The notes: generated by a model from the sequence alone, not told the origin. Shown: positions 1 through 5,792, counted from the stretch's first letter. The stretch: DNA of 5,792 nt from Acidimicrobiia bacterium (GCA_016650415.1 JAENVU010000292.1:1-5792); one strand, 5' to 3'. Program-made: numbers and translations.

Positions 1-267
1 CGTCGCCGCAGTCCACACCTCGCCGAGGGTCGCCACGTTTGCCGGACCGATCGTGGACTCGGAAGGCTGGTTCCCGCTGTGCCCGGGGTCGGCCCGGAAC
101 TGCGCCCAGCACCCCGTGAGCGCGAACGCGAGTGCAATGGCAAGCAACCGTCGGCTGATGCGGTGGCCGATCGGACGAGCGGCGCGCCCGGATGCTCCAC
201 CGATCGCGCGACGAGTCCCGCGGGAACTCGACGTCGTACGGGACGTACCGATCGCTCTCCGCATCAT
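1..267 (-). CDS. Lipoprotein with PQQ-like beta-propeller start (5' part, cut by window edge)
   Basis: This is an open frame of 89 codons with no stop before the window edge, so only the N-terminus is seen. A hydrophobic stretch (LLAIALAFALTGC, residues 41-53) ends in a lipobox L-T-G-C, so Cys53 is the likely lipidated first mature residue and the protein would be anchored on the outer face of the membrane. The mature start reads CWAQFRADPGHSGNQPSES followed by TIGPANVATLGEVW. That W-x-QFR-D-x-x-H-SG-N pattern, followed by NV-x-x-L-x-x-x-W, is typical of the first blade of PQQ-like (BamB/quinoprotein-type) propeller proteins. The start is one of two adjacent ATG codons (267 or 264) just after a GGCGGAGG ribosome-binding sequence; there is no later in-frame ATG or GTG before the signal segment. 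The 40-residue n-region is unusually long and Arg/Ser-rich. The gene is transcribed divergently from the protease. Whether it binds PQQ cannot be judged from this fragment. Confidence 0.78.
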   Translation of the reverse strand, partial: MMRRAIGTSRTTSSSRGTRRAIGGASGRAARPIGHRISRRLLAIALAFALTGCWAQFRADPGHSGNQPSESTIGPANVATLGEVWTAAT

Positions 268-437
268 GCCTCCGCCTGGCTCGAAAATCGGATAAGAGGT
301 GATCTACCCAGCGCTTGCCGGCCCGAGGGCCCGGGACTGCCACCCTCGCGCCGGACTCGAGAGAGCAGGTGGCAATCCGAAGACGTTTCTCGTGCCAGCA
401 GGAATTCGAGTCAGTCGACCCAGACCGACCGCGCACG

Positions 438-490
438 CTTTCGGCAGTTCGTCCCTTTCGGCGCCGGGTGGAGGCAGAGGATCTTTCGGC
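438..490 (+). repeat. Three direct copies of CTTTCGGC
   Basis: The exact octamer occurs at 438-445, 455-462 and 483-490, start-to-start spacing 17 and 28 bases, 130-180 bases before the protease start. A regulator-binding role is possible, but the spacing is not helically regular. Confidence 0.4.
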
Positions 491-604
491 TTCGATTCTC
501 GGTGCGTGCTCGCACAGACCCGGGTCGAAGGAAAACGACGCGGAATGACCTAACTGGTGCATCCGGGGCGGGGGCGCGACCATGGCGCGGTTCGGTCACT
601 GGGT

Positions 605-610
605 GGGGAG
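605..610 (+). promoter_or_regulatory. Ribosome-binding site deciding the protease start
   Basis: GGGGAG lies 7 bases before the ATG at 618. This supports 618 over the upstream in-frame ATG at 582, which has only a GC-rich GGGGCGGGGGCG stretch before it and would add 12 residues in front of an already complete signal peptide. Confidence 0.55.
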
Positions 611-617
611 CTTCGCG

Positions 618-1409
618 ATGGGCACGACAAGACGAACAGTGCGGAGCCTGGTGGCACTGGCCGCGGTCTGGGCAGCAATGACAGCAATGGTCGTCCCCGG
701 CGCGGGAGCAATCGTCTACGGCGGGCCTGATGGCGACGCGCATCCCAATGTCGGTTCGCTGGTGTTCTCTCTGCCCGACGTGACGTTGCAGGTGTGTTCG
801 GGCACGTTGATCGCACCACGAGTGTTCCTGACCGCCGCGCACTGCCTCTACGGCTTGGAGAGCGTGCCCTTCACGGTGACCTTCGATCACACGATCAGCG
901 CCTCGTCGCGGATGTATGCGGGTCACGGGATCGTTCACCCGCTGTACACCGATTACAAGGGCCGGGGTGGTCACTCCGAACCCCACGACATCGCCGTGTT
1001 CCTCCTCGACGAGGCACCGGCCGGGATCACCCCCGCACCGATCGCTGGTCTCGGCTACCTCGACGCCCACAAGCAGACACTGCGCAGCTCAAGATTCGTG
1101 GCGGTCGGCTACGGGTCCGTGCGCACCACCCGCACCGGCGGCGCGAACAACATCCTGTCGAACACCGAACGGCGCGTGGCAACGTCGGGGTTCATGTCGC
1201 TGGAGAACGCATGGCTCAACCTCTCGATGAACCAAGCTCGCGGCAACGGCGGAACTTGTTACGGCGACAGCGGCGGCCCCCACTTCCTCGACAATCTGCT
1301 CGTCTCGATCACCGCCGTCGGCGACACCCAATGCAAAGCAACCGACGGTACCTACCGGATCGACACGCCCACGGCGCAGAACTTCCTCGCCCCATACCTC
1401 CACGGCTAA
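618..1409 (+). CDS. Secreted S1-family (chymotrypsin-fold) serine protease
   Basis: The predicted protein has 263 residues and is an exported endopeptidase. Numbering from the ATG at 618, residues 1-31 form a Sec signal peptide: a basic TTRRTVR n-region, a hydrophobic core and a PGAGA cleavage site. Mature protein would start at Ile32 (IVYGG), which resembles the IVGG start of active chymotrypsin-type enzymes. The catalytic triad is complete: His75 in TAAHC, Asp124 in HDIAV and Ser218 in GDSGGP. Cys60-Cys76 and Cys214-Cys239 match the two conserved disulfides next to His and Ser. The residue six before the catalytic Ser, which sets trypsin specificity, is Gly212 rather than Asp, so cleavage after Lys/Arg is not expected; a preference for hydrophobic or small residues is inference. 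The protein ends about 25 residues after the last Cys with no extra domain. An alternative start at 582 gives 275 residues. The gene stands alone, divergent from the lipoprotein and convergent with the GYD gene. Confidence 0.93.
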   Translation: MGTTRRTVRSLVALAAVWAAMTAMVVPGAGAIVYGGPDGDAHPNVGSLVFSLPDVTLQVCSGTLIAPRVFLTAAHCLYGLESVPFTVTFDHTISASSRMYAGHGIVHPLYTDYKGRGGHSEPHDIAVFLLDEAPAGITPAPIAGLGYLDAHKQTLRSSRFVAVGYGSVRTTRTGGANNILSNTERRVATSGFMSLENAWLNLSMNQARGNGGTCYGDSGGPHFLDNLLVSITAVGDTQCKATDGTYRIDTPTAQNFLAPYLHG

Positions 1410-1515
1410 TCCCCGATCACACCGCCGCATTTCTGATTCCGGTGTCACAGCCGAGGTCGCCGTCAGTCACCCGCCGGGCGGTCACGCTCACTGTGCGAGT
1501 GCGACCCGGCTTGAT

Positions 1516-1836
1516 TCATGCGCCGGGGGCGCGCCAGCCACTCCTCTTCTCGCGAGCGCGATCGATCGCTTCCGGGCTGAGCAACACCGTCGTCGAAACC
1601 GAGACCCGCCCCGAGGCCGAGGTCTCCATGGCGAAAGCGGCGGCCGTCTCGTCGTCCGGGAGTTCGCAGATGCCCACGACATCGTCATCGCCAAAGGCGA
1701 AGTAGAAGGCTTCGAGCGATCCTCCGAGCGTCTCAATGGCGTCTTGGACGGCAGAGCGCCGCGCGGTACCACCCTCGGTGAGCACGCCCGCTACCCCCTC
1801 CGCGGCGAGTGACGCCCTGAACATGTACTTCGGCAT
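1516..1836 (-). CDS. GYD-domain protein
   Basis: The predicted protein has 106 residues and covers essentially the whole GYD family domain, which is usually a stand-alone protein of about 95-105 residues. Recognisable features are the start MPKYMFRASLAAEGVAGVL, the EGGTARR turn near residues 21-27, the central GGSLEAFYFAFGDDDVVGI (residues 38-56), an acidic LPDDETAAAF helix start and the STTVLLSPEAID strand-helix near residues 81-92. The biochemical role of the family is not established; the fold is thought to be a small ferredoxin-like alpha/beta domain. No signal peptide or membrane segment is present, so it is cytoplasmic, unlike its neighbours. The start at 1836 is chosen because a GGAG ribosome-binding site lies 7 bases upstream and family similarity begins exactly there; the frame stays open back to an ATG at 2082, but the added residues are Arg-rich and resemble non-coding translation. 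It is probably transcribed alone. Confidence 0.93.
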   Translation of the reverse strand: MPKYMFRASLAAEGVAGVLTEGGTARRSAVQDAIETLGGSLEAFYFAFGDDDVVGICELPDDETAAAFAMETSASGRVSVSTTVLLSPEAIDRAREKRSGWRAPGA

Positions 1837-1843
1837 GATGAAT

Positions 1844-1847
1844 CTCC
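1844..1847 (-). promoter_or_regulatory. Ribosome-binding site deciding the GYD gene start
   Basis: On the minus strand GGAG precedes the ATG at 1836 with a 7-base spacer (ATTCATC). This picks the short 106-residue product over the 188-residue open frame that begins at 2082. Confidence 0.65.
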
Positions 1848-2070
1848 ATAACAATCGAGGTCGCGGGTTTCGAGTGTCGCACCGTCGCGCAGTCACCACA
1901 ACACCCACTAGTGCGACCCCGTTCCGTGTCGCCGGGCGCGTTGCGTTCCGCGAGCGGTGCCCACACGCCGTCAGCCCGCGCACCCATCGCCATTCAGGGC
2001 CGTCGAGCGCGTCTCCGGTACCGAGGTACCCGACGAGTGATCTGCGGGACTGGATGCGCGTGGGTGTAGG

Positions 2071-2097
2071 GGCTCTCGCCACAACGACGCGAGAGTC
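2071..2097 (-). terminator. Possible terminator hairpin after the subtilase fragment
   Basis: Read on the minus strand, GACTCTCGC pairs with GCGAGAGCC (9 bp including one G-U) around a 9-base loop, starting 8 bases after the TGA at 2105-2107. No T-run follows, so it would be a U-tract-free hairpin of the kind often found at actinobacterial gene ends. The position supports a terminator; termination itself is inference. Confidence 0.45.
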
Positions 2098-2104
2098 GGG
2101 CGGG

Positions 2105-2548
2105 TCAGAACCCGGCGACGTTCAGGACGCCTTCGGGGAAGGCATCGGGGTCTCCGGTGATCGGACCGGGTTCGGCGTTGGCGAGGAGTGCCGCTTTGAC
2201 ATCTGCCGGTGATGCAAGAGGATGCGTTGCCCGGTAGAGCGCCGCGCCTCCTGCGACGAGCGGCGTCGAGAAGCTGGTCCCGTCCGCGAAGGCGCGGAAG
2301 CCGCCGGGGTACGTCGACTGAACACAGACACCGGGGGCGCTGATATCGATCACCGCCCCGAAGTTCGAGAACGGGGCAAAGGTGTCGTCCTGTGCGGGAG
2401 GGGAAGTGCAGTTGACGTACGGTCCCCCAAGCCCGCCCGGCAGGCCATCGGTGTCGGCCATTGCCGAGACGGCGATCACTTCGTCGTACGCAGCGGGAAA
2501 TGACTTGTAAGCATCCGTCGTCTCGTTCCCCGCCGCAGCCAGGCTCAT
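2105..2548 (-). pseudogene. N-terminally truncated subtilase (S8 serine peptidase), C-terminal half
   Basis: These 147 codons encode only the second half of a subtilisin-type catalytic domain. The sequence begins at the oxyanion-hole strand (AAGNE, Asn8). It continues through AYDEVIAVSAMADTDG (residues 20-35), FSNFGAVIDISAPG (residues 60-73) and the catalytic-serine motif GTSFSTPLVAGGAALY (Ser92). It ends in a helix and tail (DPDAFPEGVLNV) typical of the domain's C-terminus. The Asp and His active-site segments, normally 100-200 residues before AAGN, are absent, as are any signal peptide and propeptide. An in-frame TGA directly precedes the ATG at 2548, and none of the three minus frames upstream resembles a subtilase. 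The remaining frame has no stops and good codon bias, so truncation may be recent. It should be inactive as a protease. A separately encoded N-terminal half elsewhere, or an assembly error at the junction, are less likely alternatives. Confidence 0.82.
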
Positions 2549-2946
2549 TCATCCTGTCTCCCTCCACTCGGTGCGTGCCGGGGAAGGCCGTCCTGGGTGC
2601 GCTCTCCGTCATCCACCTTACGAACCAGCGATCAGTCGCATGTCCCCATCAGAGGTTCACGCACCCGACCGTGTCGGCGGCAACACCCCCCAGGCCATCG
2701 AGGTGACAGGGGGCGATGAGCCATACCGGCACCGCCGGACTTCGTGTGCCCTCAGCATCGCTCAGGGCACACGAGAAAGGTAAGGGGGGTCGCTGATCAC
2801 CACGTTCCCAAGAGGTCGGTCGGGGTCGTGAACGGTCTCGTCGCTTCGTGCCGTCCGTGACCACACCACGGACGCCGACGTCCAGGACGTCGCCAACGAC
2901 ATGCTCGACAACCCGAAGGGTACGGGCGAGGTCTGCCTGCAATGGG
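2549..2946. other. Gene-poor region between dehydrogenase and subtilase fragment
   Basis: No confident gene is found in these 398 bases. They hold a strong hairpin (2742-2774), a good ribosome-binding sequence GGAGGGAG (2558-2565, minus strand) with an ATG at 2552 that is out of frame with the subtilase fragment, and short codon-biased stretches on both strands (plus 2832-2946; minus 2649 to about 2745) that could be remnants of lost genes. A minus-strand frame of 97 codons (2649-2942) would begin at TTG without a ribosome-binding site and reads through the hairpin, so I do not call it a gene. Confidence 0.5.
2742..2774 (-). terminator. Strong hairpin downstream of the sugar dehydrogenase gene
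   Basis: The arm TCGTGTGCCCT and its exact complement AGGGCACACGA (11 bp) are followed inwards by one mismatch, three more pairs (AGC/GCT) and a 3-base loop. It lies about 170 bases after the stop of the 941-codon gene, in a region without genes. No T-run follows on either strand, so a classical intrinsic terminator is not proved; it could also be a repeated palindromic element or a leftover of a mobile sequence. Confidence 0.5.
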
Positions 2947-5772
2947 TCAGTCGTCGTCGACGATGATGAAGATCCCGAGGCCGTAGAAACTCACATCGAG
3001 GTTGGCATTGGCCGAGGGGTTCGAGAACGCGAGGAGACCCCACTCTCCGTAGAGCAGAGGCGGTTCGGGGGTCGTGTCGCCGAACACGGTGATCGGCACC
3101 ATCTGGCTCGTCTGCCCCGGCGCGAACGTGAGCGTGCCGGAAGCTGCGACGTAGTCCACACCCGCGGTGGCGATCCCGGACGCGCCGGTGTCCCCCACGG
3201 TCCTCCAGTCGACCGTCACGGGTGTCGCCGACGGGATCGAGAGCGTGACCGGCACGTTGACGACTTTGGAGCTGCTCTGACCCTCGAGCACAGCAATCGC
3301 GCCGGGGCGAATCGTCGGCGGATCGTTGTCGACGATGATGAAGACTCCGAGGCCGTAGAAGCTGGTGTCGAGCGTGGCGTTCGCCGACGGGTTGGAGAAG
3401 GCGATCAGCCCCCACTCACCCAAGAGCAGAGGCGCTTCGCCGATCCGGTCGCCGAACACGGTGATCGGCACCATCTGGCTCGTCTGCCCCGGCGCGAACG
3501 TGACGCGACCGGACGCGGCGCGGTAGTCCACACCCGCGGTGGCGATCCCGGGCGCGCCGGTGTCCACGGTCCTCCAGTTGACCGTCACCGGTGACGTCCA
3601 GGCGCGGTTGAGCCGGACCGGGACATTGACCACGACTGAACCGGTGTCACCTTCGATGACCGTTGCAACGCCAGGCGTCACGACGACGCCGGTTCCGGTA
3701 GCGAAGGTGGCGGTGTACGTGATCGGAGATTCCGGAGCAGTGATCTCGTGGGTTTGCGATCCGCCGTCGGACCACGAGGTCCAGTGGTACTGGACGCCGG
3801 AGCCGTTGAGTTGATCCGGCGCCTGGACATCGATCTTCCAGTCCTTCCAGCCGACCAGAGTGGTCGGTGCCGTGATCGGCTGGCCCTCGACGACGAGCTT
3901 CAGCCCACTCGGCACCGTCTGGAAGGTCAGGTTGACGAGTCTCGGCTGGACGTTGCGGCTGACGGTCGTCGACAGGCCCTTGGAATCGGTGGCGGTGAGG
4001 AGCACCTCGAGGTAGCTGTCATTGGTGGAGAAGAAGTCCTCGGGTTCCGGCGCGACGACGGTGAGGTTGTTGCCCGTCGTCGGGTCGAGGTACGGGTGGT
4101 AGTGGGTGTGGTGGTGCTGGCGAACCTCCCAAGTGAGGTTGACGTCGGCGAGCGCACCGTCCTCCGGGTCGCTCGCCGAGCCCGAGAGTGTCAGGACCTC
4201 TCCCACCGAGAACTGCTGCATGAACGTCGGCGTGTTGATGACGGGTTCGGGCGGCAGGTTGCCTGCATCCACCCGTACCGCCGTCGTACCGCTGCCACCA
4301 TGCCCGTCGTCGACCGTAAGCTGTACGAGGTAGGTGCCTGCGGTCGTGAAGACGTGAGACGGGTTGGCGCTCGTGTTGATCGCGCTTCCGTCCTTGAAGT
4401 CCCACCGGTAGGTCAACGCGTTCCCGTCGGGATCGCTGCTGCCCGAGCTGTTGAAGGCGACGGTGAGCGGTACCGCTCCGTAGTGCGGCGTCGCCGTTGC
4501 CGCCGCCGTCGGCGACCGGTTCGCCGAACCGGTGTAGGCGATGCGATGAACCTCGTTGGTCTCCCGAGTCGTGTAGTAAAGCGCCTGTGTCGCCCCGTAG
4601 GGGCCGAACGCCATGTCGACCACCCGCGGGGTGTCGCTGAACACGGTCTGGTTGAACGCGCTCGTCGGTGGGTTGCACGACCGGCAGTTCGTACCGCCCG
4701 GGTCGAGCCGATAGATCTGCCCGAACACGTAGTCGGCGAAGAGATACTTGCCGTCGTACTCCGACGGCCACAGGCCGTTCGGTGCGAACGCTCCGCCGGT
4801 GATCGCCCCACCGATGGTGTTGTGGCTGTACCAGTGCAAGGGATCCGTGTACCCGGCGACCGGTGTGCAGTTGGTGGTGAACCGCTGGCAGGGTCCCTCC
4901 CGCTGGTACCAGCCGTAGTCGGCGCCTGGGGCGAGCTCGTCGATCTCCTCCCAGTCGTCCCCGCCGACGTCGTTGATGTAGATGCGGGTGCCGGCCGCGT
5001 TCGGATCGAGCGCCATGCGGAACGGGTTCCTGAGTCCCCTCGCGTAGATCTCCTGACACTTCGTTCCGGCCGGCGAACCGGCCGGCGGCAGTCCGGACAC
5101 GTTGCACCGGGCCGTGCCCGCACCGGTGTAAGGGTTGCTGGCGGGGATGTCGCCATCGTCGGTGAGACGCACGATCTTGCCGAGGAGCTGCCCCAGGTCC
5201 GGCGCGGCCCCCCCGTTGGCATCGCCGACCGTGAGGTAGAGGAAGCCGTCACGGCCGAACACCATGTCGCCGCCGTTGTGGTGCCCACTGGGACCCAGTT
5301 GGGGCGTATCCATGAGCACGACCTCGCTGTTGGGGTCGATCACGTTCGACGCGGGAAGCACGAAGCGCGAGAGGCGGTTCACCGGGTCGACGGTGCCGCA
5401 CGCACCGAACTTCGGATACGTGTAGTAGAGGTAGATGTAGTGGTTGGTCGCGAAGTCGGGATTGACCGCGACGCCGCCGAGACCGCGCTCGACTTCGATG
5501 CAGGTGACCGCCGAGAGGTCGATCGCGGGGGTCGAGAGCAGCGCCCCGTTCTGGATGACGCGGAGCTGGCCAGCCTTGGTCGGGATCAACATGCGCCCGT
5601 CGGGTGTCCAGGCGAGATCCATCGGTGACGGGATGCTGGCGATCTTCGTGTCTGTGAAGCCGGACGGGACCGCGCCGGCGGGATCACCGGGCACTCCCAC
5701 CAGCGTCAACGCGGTGAGCACGAAGCCGACCGAGAGCGAGCACCAACGCCGGGCGTGACGACGCGTATCCAT
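2947..5772 (-). CDS. Secreted PQQ-dependent sugar dehydrogenase with PKD and two Calx-beta domains
   Basis: The predicted protein has 941 residues. Residues 1-34 are a signal peptide (basic RRHARR n-region, cleavage after PAGA). Residues 38-413 form a soluble glucose/aldose-sugar dehydrogenase six-bladed propeller, which oxidises sugars with PQQ and Ca2+ outside the cytoplasm. Matching motifs are GHHNGGDMVFGRDGFLYL, where His164 aligns with the catalytic base of Acinetobacter soluble glucose dehydrogenase, GLRNPFRMALDP (Arg248-Asn249, PQQ contacts), DVGGDDWEEIDEL (268-280) and YDGKYLFADYVFGQIYRL (339-356). Residues 418-504 are a PKD domain (SDPDGNALTYRWDF). Residues 505-610 are a beta-sandwich with the cluster HHHTHYHP, and 611-690 another ending in SWSDGG and TYTATF. 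Residues 696-817 and 819-941 are two Calx-beta repeats. The start ATG (5772) has AAGGG 10 bases upstream. The C-terminal modules suggest binding to polysaccharide, cell surface or Ca2+; the substrate is unknown. Eight cysteines in the propeller suggest disulfides. Confidence 0.93.
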   Translation of the reverse strand: MDTRRHARRWCSLSVGFVLTALTLVGVPGDPAGAVPSGFTDTKIASIPSPMDLAWTPDGRMLIPTKAGQLRVIQNGALLSTPAIDLSAVTCIEVERGLGGVAVNPDFATNHYIYLYYTYPKFGACGTVDPVNRLSRFVLPASNVIDPNSEVVLMDTPQLGPSGHHNGGDMVFGRDGFLYLTVGDANGGAAPDLGQLLGKIVRLTDDGDIPASNPYTGAGTARCNVSGLPPAGSPAGTKCQEIYARGLRNPFRMALDPNAAGTRIYINDVGGDDWEEIDELAPGADYGWYQREGPCQRFTTNCTPVAGYTDPLHWYSHNTIGGAITGGAFAPNGLWPSEYDGKYLFADYVFGQIYRLDPGGTNCRSCNPPTSAFNQTVFSDTPRVVDMAFGPYGATQALYYTTRETNEVHRIAYTGSANRSPTAAATATPHYGAVPLTVAFNSSGSSDPDGNALTYRWDFKDGSAINTSANPSHVFTTAGTYLVQLTVDDGHGGSGTTAVRVDAGNLPPEPVINTPTFMQQFSVGEVLTLSGSASDPEDGALADVNLTWEVRQHHHTHYHPYLDPTTGNNLTVVAPEPEDFFSTNDSYLEVLLTATDSKGLSTTVSRNVQPRLVNLTFQTVPSGLKLVVEGQPITAPTTLVGWKDWKIDVQAPDQLNGSGVQYHWTSWSDGGSQTHEITAPESPITYTATFATGTGVVVTPGVATVIEGDTGSVVVNVPVRLNRAWTSPVTVNWRTVDTGAPGIATAGVDYRAASGRVTFAPGQTSQMVPITVFGDRIGEAPLLLGEWGLIAFSNPSANATLDTSFYGLGVFIIVDNDPPTIRPGAIAVLEGQSSSKVVNVPVTLSIPSATPVTVDWRTVGDTGASGIATAGVDYVAASGTLTFAPGQTSQMVPITVFGDTTPEPPLLYGEWGLLAFSNPSANANLDVSFYGLGIFIIVDDD
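2950..3687 (-). repeat. Tandem Calx-beta coding repeat inside the dehydrogenase gene
   Basis: Two consecutive units (3322-3687 and 2950-3318 on the minus strand) each encode a Calx-beta domain of about 122 residues. From the DTGA motif to the end of each unit I count 67 identical residues of 81 by hand alignment. At DNA level 56 bases (3076-3131 and 3448-3503) are identical, offset by 372 bases, and the units differ by a 3-base indel after WRTV. Such DNA identity points to recent in-frame duplication or gene conversion. The first unit follows the PKD/beta-sandwich region; the second ends the protein at VDDD. Confidence 0.9.
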
Positions 5773-5792
5773 GGTCCGCGATCCCTTCTGCC

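Larger units (their letters stand above)
268..617. promoter_or_regulatory. Divergent intergenic region with octamer repeats and a palindrome
   Basis: This stretch separates the outward-facing starts of the lipoprotein (minus) and the protease (plus), so it must hold promoters for both. I see no convincing -35/-10 pair. It contains CTTTCGGC three times in the same orientation (438-445, 455-462, 483-490), a 5-bp hairpin GTGCG-TGCT-CGCAC (502-515) and the perfect palindrome GACCCGGGTC (517-526), all nearer the protease side. These could be operator elements, which is inference only. Small open frames here look like chance frames: they lack convincing ribosome-binding sites and recognisable protein features. 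Confidence 0.4.
1837..2104. other. Intergenic region upstream of the GYD gene
   Basis: This spacer should contain the GYD promoter and the 3' end of the subtilase-fragment transcript. On the minus strand TTGTGG and GACACT stand 17 bases apart about 40 bases before the GYD start, but they fit a sigma-70-type promoter poorly. Other marks are CACTAGTG and two GGTACC palindromes two bases apart near 2020; I cannot assign a function to them. No gene is supported here. Confidence 0.35.

Noticed and set aside
299..553. An 84-codon plus-strand frame upstream of the protease
   Set aside because: GTG start, Arg/Gly/Pro-rich translation, no domain or signal, and it ends before the protease without coupling.
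1419..1445. Inverted repeat ACACCG/CGGTGT between the convergent protease and GYD genes
   Set aside because: Only 6 bp with a 15-base loop and no T-run; too weak to call a terminator, although one is expected in this gap.
2018..2031. Two GGTACC palindromes two bases apart
   Set aside because: The 2-base spacing prevents a normal hairpin and no promoter element adjoins it; likely chance.
1971..2612. A 213-codon minus-strand frame overlapping the subtilase fragment
   Set aside because: Its translation is Arg/Cys-rich without motifs, while the overlapping frame shows clear subtilase motifs. Its well-placed ribosome-binding site at 2558-2565 is discussed as a deletion scar instead.
2649..2942. 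A 97-codon minus-strand frame after the dehydrogenase
   Set aside because: It would start at TTG with no ribosome-binding site, reads straight through the strong hairpin and matches no family I recognise. Its last 30 or so codons look codon-biased and might be a remnant.
3748..5628. A 626-codon open frame on the plus strand
   Set aside because: It is antisense to the dehydrogenase gene, whose propeller, PKD and Calx-beta motifs are unmistakable; the plus frame is Arg/Val-rich with no recognisable domain, a typical shadow in GC-rich DNA.
1..5792. A coordinated operon or defence-type system
   Set aside because: Gene orientations alternate, gaps are 100-400 bases, and the proteins belong to known, mostly secreted families with no shared mechanism visible.

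Overview
The window looks like chromosomal DNA of a high-GC actinobacterium. The protein-coding reading frames have strong G/C bias at third codon positions. The protein types also fit: a lipoprotein with PQQ-like propeller repeats, a GYD-domain protein, an Acidimicrobiia-style subtilase, and a sugar dehydrogenase with PKD and Calx-beta domains. An Acidimicrobiia-like host is my inference, since no rRNA or other marker gene is present. I see no tRNA, rRNA, CRISPR array, phage gene or insertion sequence.

Layout from left to right. Bases 1-267 (minus) are the first 89 codons of a lipoprotein that runs off the left edge; its mature start resembles PQQ-like beta-propeller proteins. Bases 268-617 are a divergent intergenic region carrying an octamer repeated three times and a 10-base palindrome. 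Bases 618-1409 (plus) encode a secreted chymotrypsin-fold serine protease with a complete catalytic triad. Bases 1516-1836 (minus) encode a complete GYD-domain protein that converges on the protease gene. Bases 2105-2548 (minus) are the C-terminal half of a subtilase, with the serine and oxyanion residues but no Asp/His half. Bases 2549-2946 hold no confident gene but contain a strong hairpin and codon-biased debris. Bases 2947-5772 (minus) encode a 941-residue secreted PQQ-dependent sugar dehydrogenase carrying a PKD domain, a His-rich beta-sandwich region and two nearly identical Calx-beta repeats.

As a group, every protein except the GYD protein is exported or looks descended from an exported one. 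This suggests a region for extracytoplasmic catabolism (sugar oxidation, proteolysis), but the genes do not form one operon: the orientations alternate and the gaps are wide. I found no clear evidence of a new multi-gene system. The most unusual points are the headless subtilase with its apparent deletion junction, the strong hairpin beside it, the recently duplicated Calx-beta domain and the histidine cluster in the dehydrogenase.
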